This document shows positions 5,962 to 6,576 of a stretch of DNA of 6,576 nt, one piece after another. Under the pieces are notes generated by a model. That model worked only from the letters and a program-made list of their open reading frames with translations. It was not told the DNA's origin and searched no databases. The DNA lies in the NCBI GenBank assembly GCA_021847125.1, contig JAJZUK010000070.1, positions 1-6,576 on the forward strand. Reading direction: 5' to 3'. Source of the stretch: Pseudomonadota bacterium (lineage in GTDB: Bacteria > Pseudomonadota > Gammaproteobacteria > Burkholderiales > SG8-39). The first letter of the stretch is position 1. Each line of letters begins with the position of its first letter. The translations under genes and the position numbers were made by a program.

Positions 5962-6576
5962 TAGAACAGTTCGGCGTTGATGGCGCCGCAAATGCGCGCT
6001 TGCTCCGCCTCAGCGGTAATGCGTTCGCATGCCTGCTTAAAATATTTAGGCTCGATTTCATTGCCAACTGAATTTCGTCCTGCGCGAATCGCGGCCACTG
6101 TCGTTGACCCGATGCCGAGGAACGGATCGAGGACAATATCCCCGGCGAACGAAAACATCCGAATAAGCCGTTCCGCCAATTCCACGGGATACGGCGCCGG
6201 GTGCCCGGTGCGGGTGGATGCCCCGTTCAGATCACTCCAAAATGGCGAGAACCACGCCTGCATTTCCTCCTTAGTCAGCATTGAGAGTGCCTTCTGCATC
6301 ATGCTGGTCGTCCGGTATTCGCCGCCCTTGCGCATGAACAGAATGTATTCAACGTCATTCTTCACAACAGCGCCCGGCTGGTAAGGCTTTCCGTAAAATC
6401 CAGCGCCATTGCCTTTTGCCTCCGTTGCGCCATTCGAAATTTTATGCCACAGGATCGGCGTCAGACAGTCCAATCCGAGACTTCTTGCTCGCACTTGAAT
6501 ATCGGCGTGCAACGGCATGATCCGGTGCCGACCGTCTCGCTTGCGAGGGATGCATACGTCGCCTACAACGCAGCAT
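5961..6576 (-). CDS. Site-specific DNA methyltransferase (amino-group, beta class), C-terminal part
   Basis: The C-terminal 204 codons of a DNA methyltransferase whose start lies beyond the right edge; the frame is open to the last base. It would transfer a methyl group from S-adenosylmethionine to cytosine N4 or adenine N6. Numbering from the first visible codon: PRKRDGRHRIMPLHADIQVR (10-29), LTPILWHKISNGATE (38-52), a motif X region with STRTGHPAPYP (120-130) and ERLIRMFSF (135-143), then motif I DPFLGIGSTT (150-159) with F152, G154 and G156, and a motif II-like NEIEPKY (172-178). Motif X and I at the C-terminus imply that catalytic motif IV (SPPY or DPPY) lies upstream, which is the beta-class order. 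Since motif IV is outside the window, N4-cytosine versus N6-adenine cannot be decided. Codons such as AGA, GGA, ATT and GCA set it apart from the core genes. It precedes and overlaps the endonuclease gene. Confidence 0.93.
   Translation of the reverse strand, partial: CCVVGDVCIPRKRDGRHRIMPLHADIQVRARSLGLDCLTPILWHKISNGATEAKGNGAGFYGKPYQPGAVVKNDVEYILFMRKGGEYRTTSMMQKALSMLTKEEMQAWFSPFWSDLNGASTRTGHPAPYPVELAERLIRMFSFAGDIVLDPFLGIGSTTVAAIRAGRNSVGNEIEPKYFKQACERITAEAEQARICGAINAELF

Overview
All genes supported in this 6.6 kb window lie on the minus strand, so transcription runs from the right edge (6576) to the left edge (1). The core genes are GC-rich. The order recX - VIT-type transporter - alaS, together with the protein sequences, suggests a proteobacterium, most likely a betaproteobacterium. 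That placement is inferred from gene order and protein resemblance, not from a marker-gene comparison.

Right part (about 5338-6576): the end of a type II restriction-modification module. A beta-class amino-methyltransferase runs off the right edge, and its stop codon overlaps (TAATG) the start of a 207-residue protein that I read as the cognate restriction endonuclease. Both genes use codons that the neighbouring core genes avoid (TCA, CTA, AGA, GGA), which points to horizontal acquisition.

Middle part (about 3570-5340): after an AT-richer gap comes recX, a modulator of RecA. Its stop overlaps by one base (TGATG) the start of a CCC1/VIT1-family iron/manganese transporter that carries an N-terminal ferritin-like domain. 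No recA is visible. In many proteobacteria recA, recX and alaS are neighbours, so the restriction-modification module may sit where recA would be expected; recA may lie beyond the right edge.

Left part (1-3570): alaS (alanyl-tRNA synthetase, complete) is preceded by a 148-bp gap holding five consecutive short inverted repeats and a plausible promoter. Then follow a small YdhR-like dimeric alpha-beta-barrel protein with a strong ribosome binding site, and a zinc-ribbon NUDIX hydrolase whose start overlaps or abuts the stop of the gene before it. A further gene begins at the left edge. Tight spacing suggests that alaS, the YdhR-like gene and the NUDIX gene are co-transcribed.

Most of the window is ordinary housekeeping sequence. 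The parts worth a second look are the unrecognised restriction endonuclease with its methyltransferase, the palindrome-rich alaS leader and the altered ferritin-like domain of the transporter. I see no RNA genes, CRISPR arrays, insertion sequences or integrase genes.
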